Shown in pieces: positions 6,855-15,060 of a stretch of 34,654 nucleotides of DNA. Under the pieces are notes generated by a model. It made no database searches. It saw only the letters and a list, made by a program, of their open reading frames with translations, and was not told where the DNA came from. The number at the start of each line of letters is the position of its first letter. The stretch's first letter is position 1. Position numbers and translations under genes: made by a program. The DNA comes from Treponema sp. (GTDB lineage Bacteria; Spirochaetota; Spirochaetia; Treponematales; Breznakiellaceae). The DNA lies in assembly GCA_031266775.1 (NCBI GenBank), contig JAISAQ010000056.1, positions 1-34,654 on the forward strand, in the 5' to 3' direction.

Positions 6855-7757
6855 TCAGCTTTCAAGTTTTTTCATGACGCGGGTAAAACGCCGGGGCACG
6901 GGGGCGGTGAACGTTTGAGCCTCGAGGCGATCCGGAAGGATCAGGCGGAGGGAACGGGCGTGCAGCATGAGGCCGGCGTCCGGGAAACGCTCTTCTTTTC
7001 CGCCGTAGAGGGGATCTCCGGCGACGGGATTTCCAAGCCAGCGCATGTGCACCCTCAGCTGATGAGTACGGCCCGTCCTGGGCCTGAGGAGCACGAGGGC
7101 GTAGCCGTTCCAGCGGCGCGCCACACGGTACAGGGTAACGGCGGGTTTTCCCCCTTCTTCCGATACGGCGAAGAGTTTGCGGTTCCGCCCGTCGCGGCGG
7201 ATAAAGGACGCTATGCGCCCCCTGTCCTCTTTGGGATTCCCCCGGACTATGGCCGCGTAGGTTTTTCGTACCTGTCTTTTCCTGAACTGTTCGGCAAGAA
7301 AACGGAGGGCCCCCTCGTCTTTCGCGGCTATCATTACCCCTGAGGTATCCTTGTCGAGGCGGTGCACAATACCCGGCCTCAAAGAAGAAGAGGCCCCTCC
7401 GCCGCAGCGGTAAAGCAGCGCGTTGGCAAACGTGCCCCGGCTGTTTCCCGCGCCGGGATGCACCACAAGGCCCTGGGGCTTGTTTATTACGATAACCCTT
7501 TCGTCTTCGTACAGTACGTCAAGCGGAATGTCTTCGGGAACAAGAAAAACAGGCGGGGCGTCCAGCCAGGAAAGTTCCAAAAGATCCCCTTCCCGCACCG
7601 TCCGTGATATTTTTACGTCCTTTCCGTTTATCTTCGCCGCGAGAAAACGGGCCCTTACCTGGGAACGAGTGAGGATACCAAGACATTCGGCCACATAACG
7701 GTCAAGCCTGAGACCCGGCGGAACGCCGTTCTGTACGGTTACGGCAAACGAGGGCAT
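6855..7757 (-). CDS. RluD-like 23S rRNA pseudouridine synthase with S4 domain
   Basis: About 300 residues with an N-terminal S4 RNA-binding domain (LRLDRYVAECLGILTRSQV, then INGKDVKISRTVREGDLLEL) and an RluA-type catalytic domain. The catalytic Asp is in GIVHRLDKDTSGVMIAAK, and RPRTGRTHQLRVHMRWLGNPV is the conserved C-terminal motif. RluD-type enzymes modify helix 69 of 23S rRNA; RluC is a possible alternative. The ATG at 7757 is preferred: it overlaps the previous stop as TGATG. A TTG one codon earlier is also in frame. It is the seventh gene in a chain beginning with the PilZ gene. Confidence 0.88.
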   Translation of the reverse strand: MPSFAVTVQNGVPPGLRLDRYVAECLGILTRSQVRARFLAAKINGKDVKISRTVREGDLLELSWLDAPPVFLVPEDIPLDVLYEDERVIVINKPQGLVVHPGAGNSRGTFANALLYRCGGGASSSLRPGIVHRLDKDTSGVMIAAKDEGALRFLAEQFRKRQVRKTYAAIVRGNPKEDRGRIASFIRRDGRNRKLFAVSEEGGKPAVTLYRVARRWNGYALVLLRPRTGRTHQLRVHMRWLGNPVAGDPLYGGKEERFPDAGLMLHARSLRLILPDRLEAQTFTAPVPRRFTRVMKKLES

Positions 7758-8275
7758 CAAGGGCCGGGAAGAGGCGCGTCCTCCGCGTCCCCGTTTGCCG
7801 TATCAAGCGGCGTACGGACGATGATGGGCGTACCCGGAGGCAGGAACTTTTCCCTTTGCCGGGTGTTGTTCCGCTTGATCTGGACAATGACAAAATCGGT
7901 AAAGGCAAGGGCAAAGGAACCCAGCGCCGCGTAAAGCATGACCCGCTTGTGATCATCGGCGCTCATGTCAACGGCGCCCGCTCCCTTGAGCGGCCAGGGG
8001 GCGTAACGCATATCCCAGCCGTGTGAGTAAAACCGCCAGGAGTCCATTATGGTAATGGCAATAAACATGGTAAAGGGAAAAGTACCGAAAGCGATAATTT
8101 CCGCACGGCGCAGCTCCTTTGACCACTGGGGAAAGCCTTCCATGTTGAACTGGGTCGCGGGAAGCCCCAGATCCGTCGACTGGCTCGAACTGCTACTCGT
8201 ACTGCTGGTCTGAGCGGCGGCGGGAAAGAGGAAAACGGCAAGCAGCATGAACAACAGAATGTTTTTTATGTTCAT
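7757..8275 (-). CDS. Membrane protein of unknown function with signal peptide and Ser-rich segment
   Basis: A 172-residue protein not recognised as a named family. It begins with a signal peptide (MNIKNILLFMLLAVFLFPAAAQ) followed by a Ser/Thr-rich low-complexity stretch. Two hydrophobic segments follow (about 62-78 around IAFGTFPFTMFIAITI, and about 112-132 around YAALGSFALAFTDFVIVQI). It ends in a polar tail rich in Pro and Asp. The order suggests an inner-membrane protein with a small outer loop. The start overlaps yggS by 4 nt and its stop overlaps the rluD-like start, so it is certainly translated with them. Confidence 0.75.
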   Translation of the reverse strand: MNIKNILLFMLLAVFLFPAAAQTSSTSSSSSQSTDLGLPATQFNMEGFPQWSKELRRAEIIAFGTFPFTMFIAITIMDSWRFYSHGWDMRYAPWPLKGAGAVDMSADDHKRVMLYAALGSFALAFTDFVIVQIKRNNTRQREKFLPPGTPIIVRTPLDTANGDAEDAPLPGP

Positions 8276-8964
8276 GCGGGCGCCCGTTCCCCAAAAAGAA
8301 CCGTGCCTATGCGTACCAGAGTGGAACCTTCCTCAACGGCAATCTCAAAATCGCCCGACATTCCCATGGAAAGGCAGGACCAGTCGCTGCGGGGAAACGC
8401 CGCCTCAAGCCTTTCCCGCGCCTTCCGCGCGGCCCTGAAGGCGGCCCGTACCGGAGCCTCCTCCGTTGTAAAGGGAGCCATGGTCATGATCCCCGCCGGT
8501 TTAAGTCCCGGAAAAGACAAGGCGAGCTCGGCGGCCCGGAGAAGGCTCTCTTCATCGGGGAATCCCCGCTTCGACTCTTCCCCGGTATGAAGTTCCAGCA
8601 GTATGCGCAGTTCCCTTTCCCCACAGACCCCGCCCAGTTCGGTAATCAGATCGTCACGGTCAACCGACTCTATGCAGTCAAAAAAAAGTGCCGCGGATTT
8701 TGCCTTGTTCCGCTGAAGGCTGCCTATGAGGTGCAGTTCGGTTCCCGGATGTGATTCCCTGAACCCGTCAAATTTCCCCTTCGCCTCCTGTACCCGGTTT
8801 TCGCCAAAAAGCCGCAGCCCCGCCCGCCAGGCGTCTTCCGCCGCGGCCCTGTCGTGGAATTTTGTCACACCCATGAGGCGCACGTCTTCCCGCCTTCTGC
8901 CGGACCGGCGGCAGGCTTCAAGGAGCCTTTCCTCAATACGCAAAAGATTACTGGCGACAGTCAT
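8272..8964 (-). CDS. yggS: YggS/PLPBP family pyridoxal-phosphate homeostasis protein
   Basis: A 230-residue alanine-racemase-fold barrel protein that binds pyridoxal phosphate and buffers its level; no enzymatic reaction is known. The PLP lysine is Lys35 in GVTKFH. Other family marks are LFGENRVQEAKGKF, HLIGSLQRNKAK, the PAGIMTMAP segment and SMGMSGDFEIAVEEGSTLVRIGTVLFG near the end. The start overlaps the rsmA stop by 17 nt. Confidence 0.93.
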   Translation of the reverse strand: MTVASNLLRIEERLLEACRRSGRRREDVRLMGVTKFHDRAAAEDAWRAGLRLFGENRVQEAKGKFDGFRESHPGTELHLIGSLQRNKAKSAALFFDCIESVDRDDLITELGGVCGERELRILLELHTGEESKRGFPDEESLLRAAELALSFPGLKPAGIMTMAPFTTEEAPVRAAFRAARKARERLEAAFPRSDWSCLSMGMSGDFEIAVEEGSTLVRIGTVLFGERAPA

Positions 8965-9880
8965 TGCTTTTCTCCAAAGAACCTTTCAAAGCCGCGTCTC
9001 CCATACACCCACATGCCTGGGCCGCCCCGGCAAGAGAGACAAACGCGGCAAGACCAAGATTTTCGGCCCGCTCGTTTTCGCGTATGCCCGCCAGATGCAG
9101 TATTTCCCTGGCCGCCCCGCCGGCTTCGTCCGTGGAACGGACCGGTTTCCCCTTTATTATACGGGAAAAAAGAAAAATTTGAAGGCCGTTTTTAATGGTT
9201 TTTCTGCGGACGGAAAAAAGGCTCCGTACAAGCGGATAAAAGATCCCCGGATACGGATCTTTTTCTTCGACGGAAAGTTCCATAAGCACCCCCCGCGACT
9301 GTACTTTGGGCACGGGGTAAAACGACGCGCCCTTTATTGTCATGAGCGGGGTGACCTTGTACCGGGAACGGCAGAGTACGGAAAAGGATGAATAACAGGG
9401 CCCTCCCGGAAGGGCGGCCATGCGCAGGGCCGTCTCCTTCTGAACCATTACCACCACGCGCCTGAAAAGCCGCTTTTCCTCGATAAAACCGGCAAGCAGC
9501 GCGGCGCCTATGTTGTAGGGGAGGTTCCCAAAGAGAAAGGGCGCGGGGGGCCTTTCCCGCCATGTTTTTTGAACGTCCCCTTTTACAAGGATGAGCCTGT
9601 CGTCATCCCGGAACAGTTCTTCCATAAGACAGGTGAAGCCCGGATCAATCTCAAAGGCCGTGACCCGCGCGCCCCTGTCAAGAAGCCCCCTGGTCATGGC
9701 GCCAAGGCCGGAACCTATTTCCCAGACTTCATCCCCCGTTCCCGCCCCCAGCGCGTCAAGGAGCGCGTTCCTCACCGCCTCGTTGATCAGAAAATTCTGG
9801 CCGTATTTTTTCCGCATCCCAAGGCCCCGTTCGTCAAGCAGGGCCTTAAGATCTTTTCCCGAATTGTAATTAACCGTCAT
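8948..9880 (-). CDS. rsmA: 16S rRNA dimethyladenosine transferase
   Basis: RsmA (KsgA) uses S-adenosylmethionine to dimethylate two adjacent adenines at the 3' end of 16S rRNA during small-subunit maturation. The protein has KKYGQNFLIN at the N-terminus, the SAM loop WEIGSGLGAMT (53-63), the acidic EIDP motif and the catalytic GNLPYN (118-123). The length of 310 residues is slightly above average. It starts with a 4-nt ATGA overlap with comEC and its end overlaps yggS, within the long chain from 13754 to 5940. Confidence 0.94.
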   Translation of the reverse strand: MTVNYNSGKDLKALLDERGLGMRKKYGQNFLINEAVRNALLDALGAGTGDEVWEIGSGLGAMTRGLLDRGARVTAFEIDPGFTCLMEELFRDDDRLILVKGDVQKTWRERPPAPFLFGNLPYNIGAALLAGFIEEKRLFRRVVVMVQKETALRMAALPGGPCYSSFSVLCRSRYKVTPLMTIKGASFYPVPKVQSRGVLMELSVEEKDPYPGIFYPLVRSLFSVRRKTIKNGLQIFLFSRIIKGKPVRSTDEAGGAAREILHLAGIRENERAENLGLAAFVSLAGAAQACGCMGDAALKGSLEKSNDCRQ

Positions 9881-11436
9881 AAACCGGCAAAAGGAAGGAG
9901 GCGGTTTCCGTTTCTCCTTGCCCGGCGGGCAAGAAGAAGGATGACGGCGGTAAGGACAAGAGAGGCCGCGAGCGCCGGCGCGGACCCCGGCGAAAAACCC
10001 GGCGCGGCGGCCGCAAGTCCCACGATCTTTTCCTGCGCCCGGTAGAGGAAGGAAAGCGCCGGCGCAGCCGCTCTTCCCGCCGGCGGAAAAATGCCGGCAA
10101 GGAACAGAACGGGAACGGAAAGCGCCATGAATACCGTGGCAAGCGGGACGGCAAGAAGGCCCGCCGCCATTCCCGCGGGCCTTAGCGCGCCGAACCAGTA
10201 CGCCGTTACCGGGGCAACGGCGATAAAGGCACCCGCCGAGGCGGAAAGCGGCCCCAGAAACAGTTCCGGTATCCGGCCGCGCCCCAGTTCACGCAGGGCT
10301 TCCCCGGTGATCAGTATGCCGAAAAGGGCCAGATAGGAAAGAACAAAGGAAACGGCGGCTCCCGAACCGGGATAAAGGATTATCTGAACAAGAAAACTCA
10401 GGGCCAAAAGGTTAAGCGGCTCCCGGTGAAGGCTCCAAAGAACCGCGGCGGTTCCCAGGAGGTACATGATCACCGCCCGGTTAAGACTTGGCTGGGGACC
10501 GACGACAAACACATAAACGGTAACAAAGACGGCGCCGGAAATGGCGGCGGCCCTGACGCCAAGCGGCTTTTTAAGCAGAAAAACAACCGCGGCGGAAAGA
10601 ACGGCCAGGTGCATTCCCGACAGGGCAAGAATATGGGCGCATCCCGCGTCACGGTAGGCCACGGCAAGATCGCCGTCAAGGGTGTCCTTTATGCCCAGAA
10701 GCAGGGCAAGCGAAAGACCGCTCCAGTGATCCTCTTTAGAGCCGGCGGTTTCGGCAAGTTTCACTATCTTTTGCCGGACGCCTGTCCTCATCTGTTCAAG
10801 CGGGGAAGCGGCCTTTGTAACATGCACGGAAACGGCCCTGAAATACGGCCGGCCGCCCTCCGTTCCGGCGGTAAAGTCCCCTTCCACATACACGGCGCAG
10901 CCTCGGCCGAATTCCTTTACACGCGGAAGGTTTTCTTCGGAAAAATAAACAGGAAGAACGCCTCTTGCCCCGGCCCGCGCGCCTGAATCGTTTACGGCAT
11001 AGGCAAGATCGAGTCGTCCCATACCCCGGCCGCCCTGAAGCATCCCGGGATCTTCGGCAAGCGTTCCGGAAACCGCGGTAATGGTTTCGGGCGGGAGGCC
11101 GGGAAAAGGCCCCCGGGGTACGGCCGCGCGCGCGCCCGCCCCGATGAAGATGCCCGCGGCAAAAGCCGCGGCAAGACGGGCAGCAAAACGGAAAGCGCGG
11201 GCACGCTCCCTTTCTTCCCCGTCCGCCGCGCCGCCGTCCGGGGCACGGCTTTCAAAAAAGAAGGCGGGAGCCTCCCCAAGCACGCGGAAAAAGGAAACAA
11301 GAGCGGCGCAGAAGAAAACGGTGAAGATAACGCGGCCCCCAAGCCCGCCGTCCCCAAAAAGGCCGGCCGGATAGTAGTACAGCGCGGCGCCGAAAGCGGC
11401 CGAAAGGGCCGGAGTAACATGCCTTTTTCCTACCAT
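9877..11436 (-). CDS. comEC: ComEC/Rec2-family DNA uptake channel, short form
   Basis: A 519-residue polytopic membrane protein. It has N-terminal transmembrane segments, a periplasmic OB-like DUF4131 region (about 115-210), and the competence domain with LSLALLLGIKDTL and HILALSGMHLAVLS (268-281), followed by many membrane helices. ComEC forms the inner-membrane channel for single-stranded DNA in transformation. The C-terminal metallo-beta-lactamase-like nuclease domain of full-length ComEC (about 700-800 residues) is absent: the protein ends at a last membrane helix and basic tail. No other competence genes are in the window. The start overlaps the HEAT-repeat gene by 7 nt. Confidence 0.85.
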   Translation of the reverse strand: MVGKRHVTPALSAAFGAALYYYPAGLFGDGGLGGRVIFTVFFCAALVSFFRVLGEAPAFFFESRAPDGGAADGEERERARAFRFAARLAAAFAAGIFIGAGARAAVPRGPFPGLPPETITAVSGTLAEDPGMLQGGRGMGRLDLAYAVNDSGARAGARGVLPVYFSEENLPRVKEFGRGCAVYVEGDFTAGTEGGRPYFRAVSVHVTKAASPLEQMRTGVRQKIVKLAETAGSKEDHWSGLSLALLLGIKDTLDGDLAVAYRDAGCAHILALSGMHLAVLSAAVVFLLKKPLGVRAAAISGAVFVTVYVFVVGPQPSLNRAVIMYLLGTAAVLWSLHREPLNLLALSFLVQIILYPGSGAAVSFVLSYLALFGILITGEALRELGRGRIPELFLGPLSASAGAFIAVAPVTAYWFGALRPAGMAAGLLAVPLATVFMALSVPVLFLAGIFPPAGRAAAPALSFLYRAQEKIVGLAAAAPGFSPGSAPALAASLVLTAVILLLARRARRNGNRLLPFAGL

Positions 11437-12653
11437 TTGAGCCGGTTCAAAGCCTCCCTGGCCGCCGCCTTGATCTGTTCGGGGTAGGATAAATAACTGA
11501 TATAAAGAAGATTGTCAAACGCCGCCTTGTCGCCCATTTCACCCAGGGTCTTTACCACGGCCATGGTTATTTCGCCGTCATATTCGCCGTTCCGCTCCGT
11601 CTGTGAATTGATATACCCCATCTGCAGGGCCAGCGCCTGGGCCGCCTCGGAAGTACCCATGGCGCCCATGCAGGCAATCGCCTCAAGTACGCGCTCCTTT
11701 GAAACGGCGCCCCGCTGGTAATCGGTCTGCACAACATAAAAATGCCGTATTACAAGGGCGTTCGCCCGGCTCCACTGGAGGGACGCAAGAACGTTTACCG
11801 CGGCGTAACGAAGGGAAATTATTTCACCGCGGCCGCCTGAATCACCGGCAAGCCCCAGACCCACATCAAGGGCCGCTTCGGCAATTTCCCCCTTTTCCGC
11901 CGTACCGAAGCGTTCGTTGCCCGTACCGGCGTTAAAGGCGGCAAGTTTTTCCGCCGGGGAGCCCCCTCGTATCATATCGAGGAGAAACCGGCGGTAATCG
12001 CCGCCAAGTTCCGCGAGGGCTTTTTCCGCCGCGCGGGAAATGCCGTCAGGATACCCCGCGACAAGGGCGGCAAAAAGGACGGGATAGGATGAAGCATCCC
12101 CCGCCGCGCCAAGGGCGGCGGCGGCGGCCTCTACGGCAAGGTAATCGACGGCCACACGGGAACGGTAGCGGCCGGTTTCCCCGGAAAGAAATTCGTTGAG
12201 CCGTTCCACGACGGAAGGATCCCCCTTCCCCACGATTCCCAGTGCCTTTAACACTTCGGTTCTGACAAGGGGGTCCCGGTAAACGCCGAACACCTGCCAA
12301 AGAATGCCGGCGGCCGCCGTATGACCGGCCTCACCGCACCCCCGCGCGGCAAAGGCGGCAAGGCTTATCATGCCGGGATCCTGCCCGAGTATCCCGGCGT
12401 TTTCAAGAACAAAGGCCAGGGCAAATTCATAAAGCTGGCCGATAAACGCGCGGGCCTGTTCGTCGGTCGCGGCGTCGCGGAGCACTTCTTCCTTGTCGTC
12501 AAGCGACGCCCGCGTAAAATGCCGTTCATAGGAAATGAGTATAGGCTCGGGCGCCTCCTTCCCGTCTTCCTGGGCCGGAACGGCCGCGCACACGCAAAAC
12601 AGGCACAGCGCAAACGCCGGAATTCTTCCCTTTCGGCCTTCCCCCTTTTTCAT
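11430..12653 (-). CDS. Exported HEAT-repeat protein of unknown function
   Basis: About 407 residues. A signal peptide (RIPAFALCLFCVCAAVPAQ) is followed by tandem helical repeats typical of HEAT/armadillo scaffolds: VLKALGIVGKGDPSVVERL, EAAAAALGAAGDASSYPVL, VLEAIACMGAMGTSEAAQAL and AVVKTLGEMGDKAAFDNLL. Such proteins usually hold protein partners together, here in the periplasm. Three ATGs are in tandem (12659, 12656, 12653); the last is best spaced from GGGGAG. The gene sits between the PilZ gene (24 nt gap) and comEC (overlap), so expression is likely shared. A precise role is unknown. Confidence 0.75.
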   Translation of the reverse strand: MKKGEGRKGRIPAFALCLFCVCAAVPAQEDGKEAPEPILISYERHFTRASLDDKEEVLRDAATDEQARAFIGQLYEFALAFVLENAGILGQDPGMISLAAFAARGCGEAGHTAAAGILWQVFGVYRDPLVRTEVLKALGIVGKGDPSVVERLNEFLSGETGRYRSRVAVDYLAVEAAAAALGAAGDASSYPVLFAALVAGYPDGISRAAEKALAELGGDYRRFLLDMIRGGSPAEKLAAFNAGTGNERFGTAEKGEIAEAALDVGLGLAGDSGGRGEIISLRYAAVNVLASLQWSRANALVIRHFYVVQTDYQRGAVSKERVLEAIACMGAMGTSEAAQALALQMGYINSQTERNGEYDGEITMAVVKTLGEMGDKAAFDNLLYISYLSYPEQIKAAAREALNRLKW

Positions 12654-12677
12654 CATCATCTCCCCAATCCTTTTTCC

Positions 12678-13754
12678 CTACACGGCGCCACTGGAGGCAT
12701 CCTCGGCTCCAATACCGCCGGCTTCCTCATCAAGCATCCTGAAGGGAAGCTCCTCGTCCTCTTCGGGCAGCATACCGAACACTTCACCAAGAATTTGATT
12801 CCGCGTCTCCGTGGGAAGGGAATCGGCCTCGATGTGAAGAAGGGAACGGTTCGCCTCTTCTTTGAAATCAACGGAACGTACCGTACCGCTTATGCTGATC
12901 GCCGTGTTGTCCAGGGCAAACTGGACCTTTACCCGCAGTCCCGCCGCGGCCTTGCCTCCTATGGTAACGGCGCAGCCCGTATCGGAAAGATCTTCCAAAA
13001 AACATTTCAGTCCCGGCGCCGCCTCTATGGTCCCCGGCGCTTCTTCTTCCCCCCGAAGGTACAGAAAAGCCGATTTATGAAGCTTGATACGCACCGACTT
13101 CCGTTTCTGCGTGCGGAAGAGGGAATCGGAATGACTTATTTTAAGGGACGACAGCCCCTTGGAAAAGACTTCGTCTTCCACGAACGAATCAAAGACATAG
13201 CCCGCGTCGTCTTCCCGCCAGAAATACACCGAAATCTTCTGGCCGTTCCAGGAAAAACCGGCGGGGACTTTGGTGTTGACAGGCCGGGAAATGGTCAGGT
13301 ACTGGCTTGCCGTTTTAATTATCTGGGACTTGAAGACCCCCGTGCCCGTCACAAGCACCCGGAGGGGCTGGCCCTCGCTTATCTCCCGGGAACTGGAAAT
13401 GCCGTTTTTCACCCGGGGCTTGTCCATCTCTATTTTCTTGCGGTAATCGTACAATCTGGAAAGAAAATCCTGGGTACCGGTATCGTCCCCTTCCCCGGAC
13501 ATGCGGATGCCGCGGACCATGGAGCGTATACACAGATCAAGCTGGTTCTGCGACCAGAACAGGGACGCGGGATCGGCTATGTCGCACTTGACCGCAAGAC
13601 GGCGCAGCAGTTCTATTTCCCTGAAGGAAAAACCCGCGTCTTTCCCTTTGGCAAAAAACTGCACCCAGGATCCCTTTTCTTTTTTGGGACGCGAAACGGC
13701 AAGCATGATAACACCGAGAACGGCAACAACAGCAAACAGCGTAAACAAGGGCAT
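12678..13754 (-). CDS. Membrane-anchored PilZ-domain protein (c-di-GMP receptor)
   Basis: 358 residues. An N-terminal membrane helix (about 2-20) is followed by a cytoplasmic region with helical and YcgR-N-like parts, then a PilZ domain from about residue 214. Both c-di-GMP contacts are present: RxxxR as R218-R222 in RKSVR, and DxSxxG as D255-S257-G260 in DLSDTG. PilZ proteins change motility, adhesion or secretion on binding cyclic di-GMP. The C-terminus is acidic (LPEEDEE). It is the first gene of the long minus-strand chain. Its partner is not known; the flagellar rod genes are nearby but in another operon. AAAGGG precedes the ATG at 13754. Confidence 0.85.
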   Translation of the reverse strand: MPLFTLFAVVAVLGVIMLAVSRPKKEKGSWVQFFAKGKDAGFSFREIELLRRLAVKCDIADPASLFWSQNQLDLCIRSMVRGIRMSGEGDDTGTQDFLSRLYDYRKKIEMDKPRVKNGISSSREISEGQPLRVLVTGTGVFKSQIIKTASQYLTISRPVNTKVPAGFSWNGQKISVYFWREDDAGYVFDSFVEDEVFSKGLSSLKISHSDSLFRTQKRKSVRIKLHKSAFLYLRGEEEAPGTIEAAPGLKCFLEDLSDTGCAVTIGGKAAAGLRVKVQFALDNTAISISGTVRSVDFKEEANRSLLHIEADSLPTETRNQILGEVFGMLPEEDEELPFRMLDEEAGGIGAEDASSGAV

Positions 13755-13784
13755 CCCTTTGTTCCCCAGTCAATTCCGGCTACA

Positions 13785-13814
13785 ATTATAAAAAATACCG
13801 GGATTTTGTGTTGA
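13785..13814 (-). promoter_or_regulatory. Candidate promoter of the PilZ-HEAT-comEC-rsmA chain
   Basis: On the minus strand TATAAT (13785-13790) is a perfect -10. A weak TCAACA (13809-13814) lies 18 bases upstream. Transcription would start near 13778, leaving a leader of about 24 bases with an AAAGGG ribosome-binding site. Confidence 0.4.
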
Positions 13815-13840
13815 AATACGTTTATAATATACCATAAAAT
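13811..13840 (+). promoter_or_regulatory. Candidate promoter of the CPBP protease gene
   Basis: TTGAAA (13811-13816) and TAAAAT (13835-13840) are 18 bases apart. An alternative -10, TATAAT at 13823-13828, is too close to that -35. It runs divergent to the PilZ promoter in a short AT-rich gap. Confidence 0.4.
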
Positions 13841-13866
13841 ACACTGCGTGTCAAAAGGACAAAGCC

Positions 13867-14505
13867 ATGAGCGCCTTCGCCGAACCGCTGATCCTCTATT
13901 GTGTGCTTTTTCTTTCCGGTTTGTTTCCCGGGCCCGCCGCCGGGTCCGCCGGTTTCAGCGTTGCCTCGGAACTGGCGCGCATCTTCCTTTACAATATACC
14001 GTCACTGGCCCTGATCTGGTATCTCCTCTTCCGGGTTAAAAGCCTCCGCGAATGGGGCTTGGGCCTCCCGCGCCTCGGGGATCTCCTCTCCCTTGCCGCC
14101 GCGTTTCCCGGCATGGCGCTGACAGGATTCACCATATCCGCCGTTTCGTCCATGTTCCCCGGCGTCCCCGAAAGCTTCCGCGCCGAACCGCCAGAGAGCG
14201 CCTCCGGATGGCTTGTCCTGATCTTTTCCTGCCTCAGCACCGGTTATCTTGAGGAAAGTTTCTTCCGGTTTTACCTGCACCGGAAACTGGAAGATCGCGG
14301 CGTGAAGCAGGAGAGGATCATACTCGTGTCCGCGCTGCTTTTTTCAATCTGCCACGTCTACGAAGGCCCCTGGGGGTGCCTTAACGCCGCCATCGCGGGC
14401 TTTCTTCTTTCGTTTGTCTTTGTCCGTTTCAGATCCCTTCACGGCATCGCGTTTGCCCACGGGCTGTACAATATTTTCGTGTACGCGGGCAATTCACTGG
14501 GGTGA
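13867..14505 (+). CDS. CPBP-family intramembrane metalloprotease
   Basis: 212 residues with about six hydrophobic segments. The three ABI/CPBP (Rce1-like) motifs are intact: E129-E130-x3-R134 in LEESFFR, F159-x3-H163 in FSICH, and the His/Asn motif HGLYN at 198-202. The family cleaves substrates within the membrane after isoprenylation-like or other signals; bacterial members are tied to peptide processing or self-immunity, mostly untested. The ATG at 13867 is preceded by AAGGAC. The gene stands alone; a 7-bp hairpin (14491-14497 with 14502-14508) overlaps its stop. Confidence 0.88.
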   Translation: MSAFAEPLILYCVLFLSGLFPGPAAGSAGFSVASELARIFLYNIPSLALIWYLLFRVKSLREWGLGLPRLGDLLSLAAAFPGMALTGFTISAVSSMFPGVPESFRAEPPESASGWLVLIFSCLSTGYLEESFFRFYLHRKLEDRGVKQERIILVSALLFSICHVYEGPWGCLNAAIAGFLLSFVFVRFRSLHGIAFAHGLYNIFVYAGNSLG

Positions 14506-14509
14506 ATTG

Positions 14510-14532
14510 GAGTTGTTCAATAACTTCAGTTA
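14510..14532. repeat. Dispersed palindromic repeat, copy 2
   Basis: These 23 bases match 4474-4496 with a single difference, including the palindrome GTTGTTCAATAAC and the TTCA that follows. The right arm (GTTACTAAGCAAG) is degenerate. It lies between the convergent CPBP and flgJ genes, where no promoter boxes accompany it on either strand. Confidence 0.6.
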
Positions 14533-14545
14533 CTAAGCAAGTCCA

Positions 14546-15016
14546 TTATCCCCGCCGTCCGCGCTGGCCTGTCAATTCAAGATAGGCAAGGCGGGCAAGG
14601 CCGAATCCCGCGTTTTTGGTAAAGTCTTTGGCGTATTCGTCGTACAGCATGTCCTCGTACATCTTTCCGGCAAAGCCTTCGTTGATAAGTCCCGATTTCT
14701 GTATTGTGCCGCGCATGGACGTAAGGAGGTTTTTTACAAGGAAGGTTTCAAGGGCCTCGCACTGTTTGTAAAGCTCGCTTTCGGTATCCACCACCGCCGC
14801 TTCCCTTCCGGGCGCGCCTCTATCCGCCTCTTCCTTCGGGAAGGTTTTTTGGTATATTCCGGCAAAACCTCCTCCTTTGTTAACCTCCATGTTATTGTGG
14901 TTAACGGCATTGCCGGGGCCGGCATTGCCGCCCTGGTTAACGTAGGAGGCAAGGCGCTCCGCGGCCGGGGGGAGCGCCCCCTCCGCGTACACTGAGGCCA
15001 AGCCGTTCAGGGGCAT
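14546..15016 (-). CDS. flgJ: Flagellar rod-binding protein, FlgJ N-terminal type
   Basis: 156 residues. The second half is the FlgJ rod-binding domain: CEALETFLVKNLLTSMRGTIQKSG followed by FAGKMYEDMLYDEYAKDFTKNAGFGLA. The first half is low-complexity and poorly conserved. FlgJ caps the growing flagellar rod in the periplasm; this form lacks the C-terminal muramidase domain of enteric FlgJ, as is common outside gamma-proteobacteria. The ATG at 15016 has GGGAG upstream. It is the last gene of the flgF-flgG-flgJ operon, 44 nt after flgG. Confidence 0.88.
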   Translation of the reverse strand: MPLNGLASVYAEGALPPAAERLASYVNQGGNAGPGNAVNHNNMEVNKGGGFAGIYQKTFPKEEADRGAPGREAAVVDTESELYKQCEALETFLVKNLLTSMRGTIQKSGLINEGFAGKMYEDMLYDEYAKDFTKNAGFGLARLAYLELTGQRGRRG

Positions 15017-15060
15017 CGTCTGTTCTCCCTGGGCAGTGCGCGTATCATGTTTATCTCCTG

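Noticed and set aside
12321..13814. 497-codon open frame on the plus strand
   Set aside because: It runs antisense to the HEAT-repeat and PilZ genes, lacks a ribosome-binding site and shows no known domain; high-GC third positions keep it open.
14492..14541. A promoter at the second copy of the dispersed repeat
   Set aside because: At 17 bases from the -35-like parts neither strand shows a -10 resembling TATAAT.
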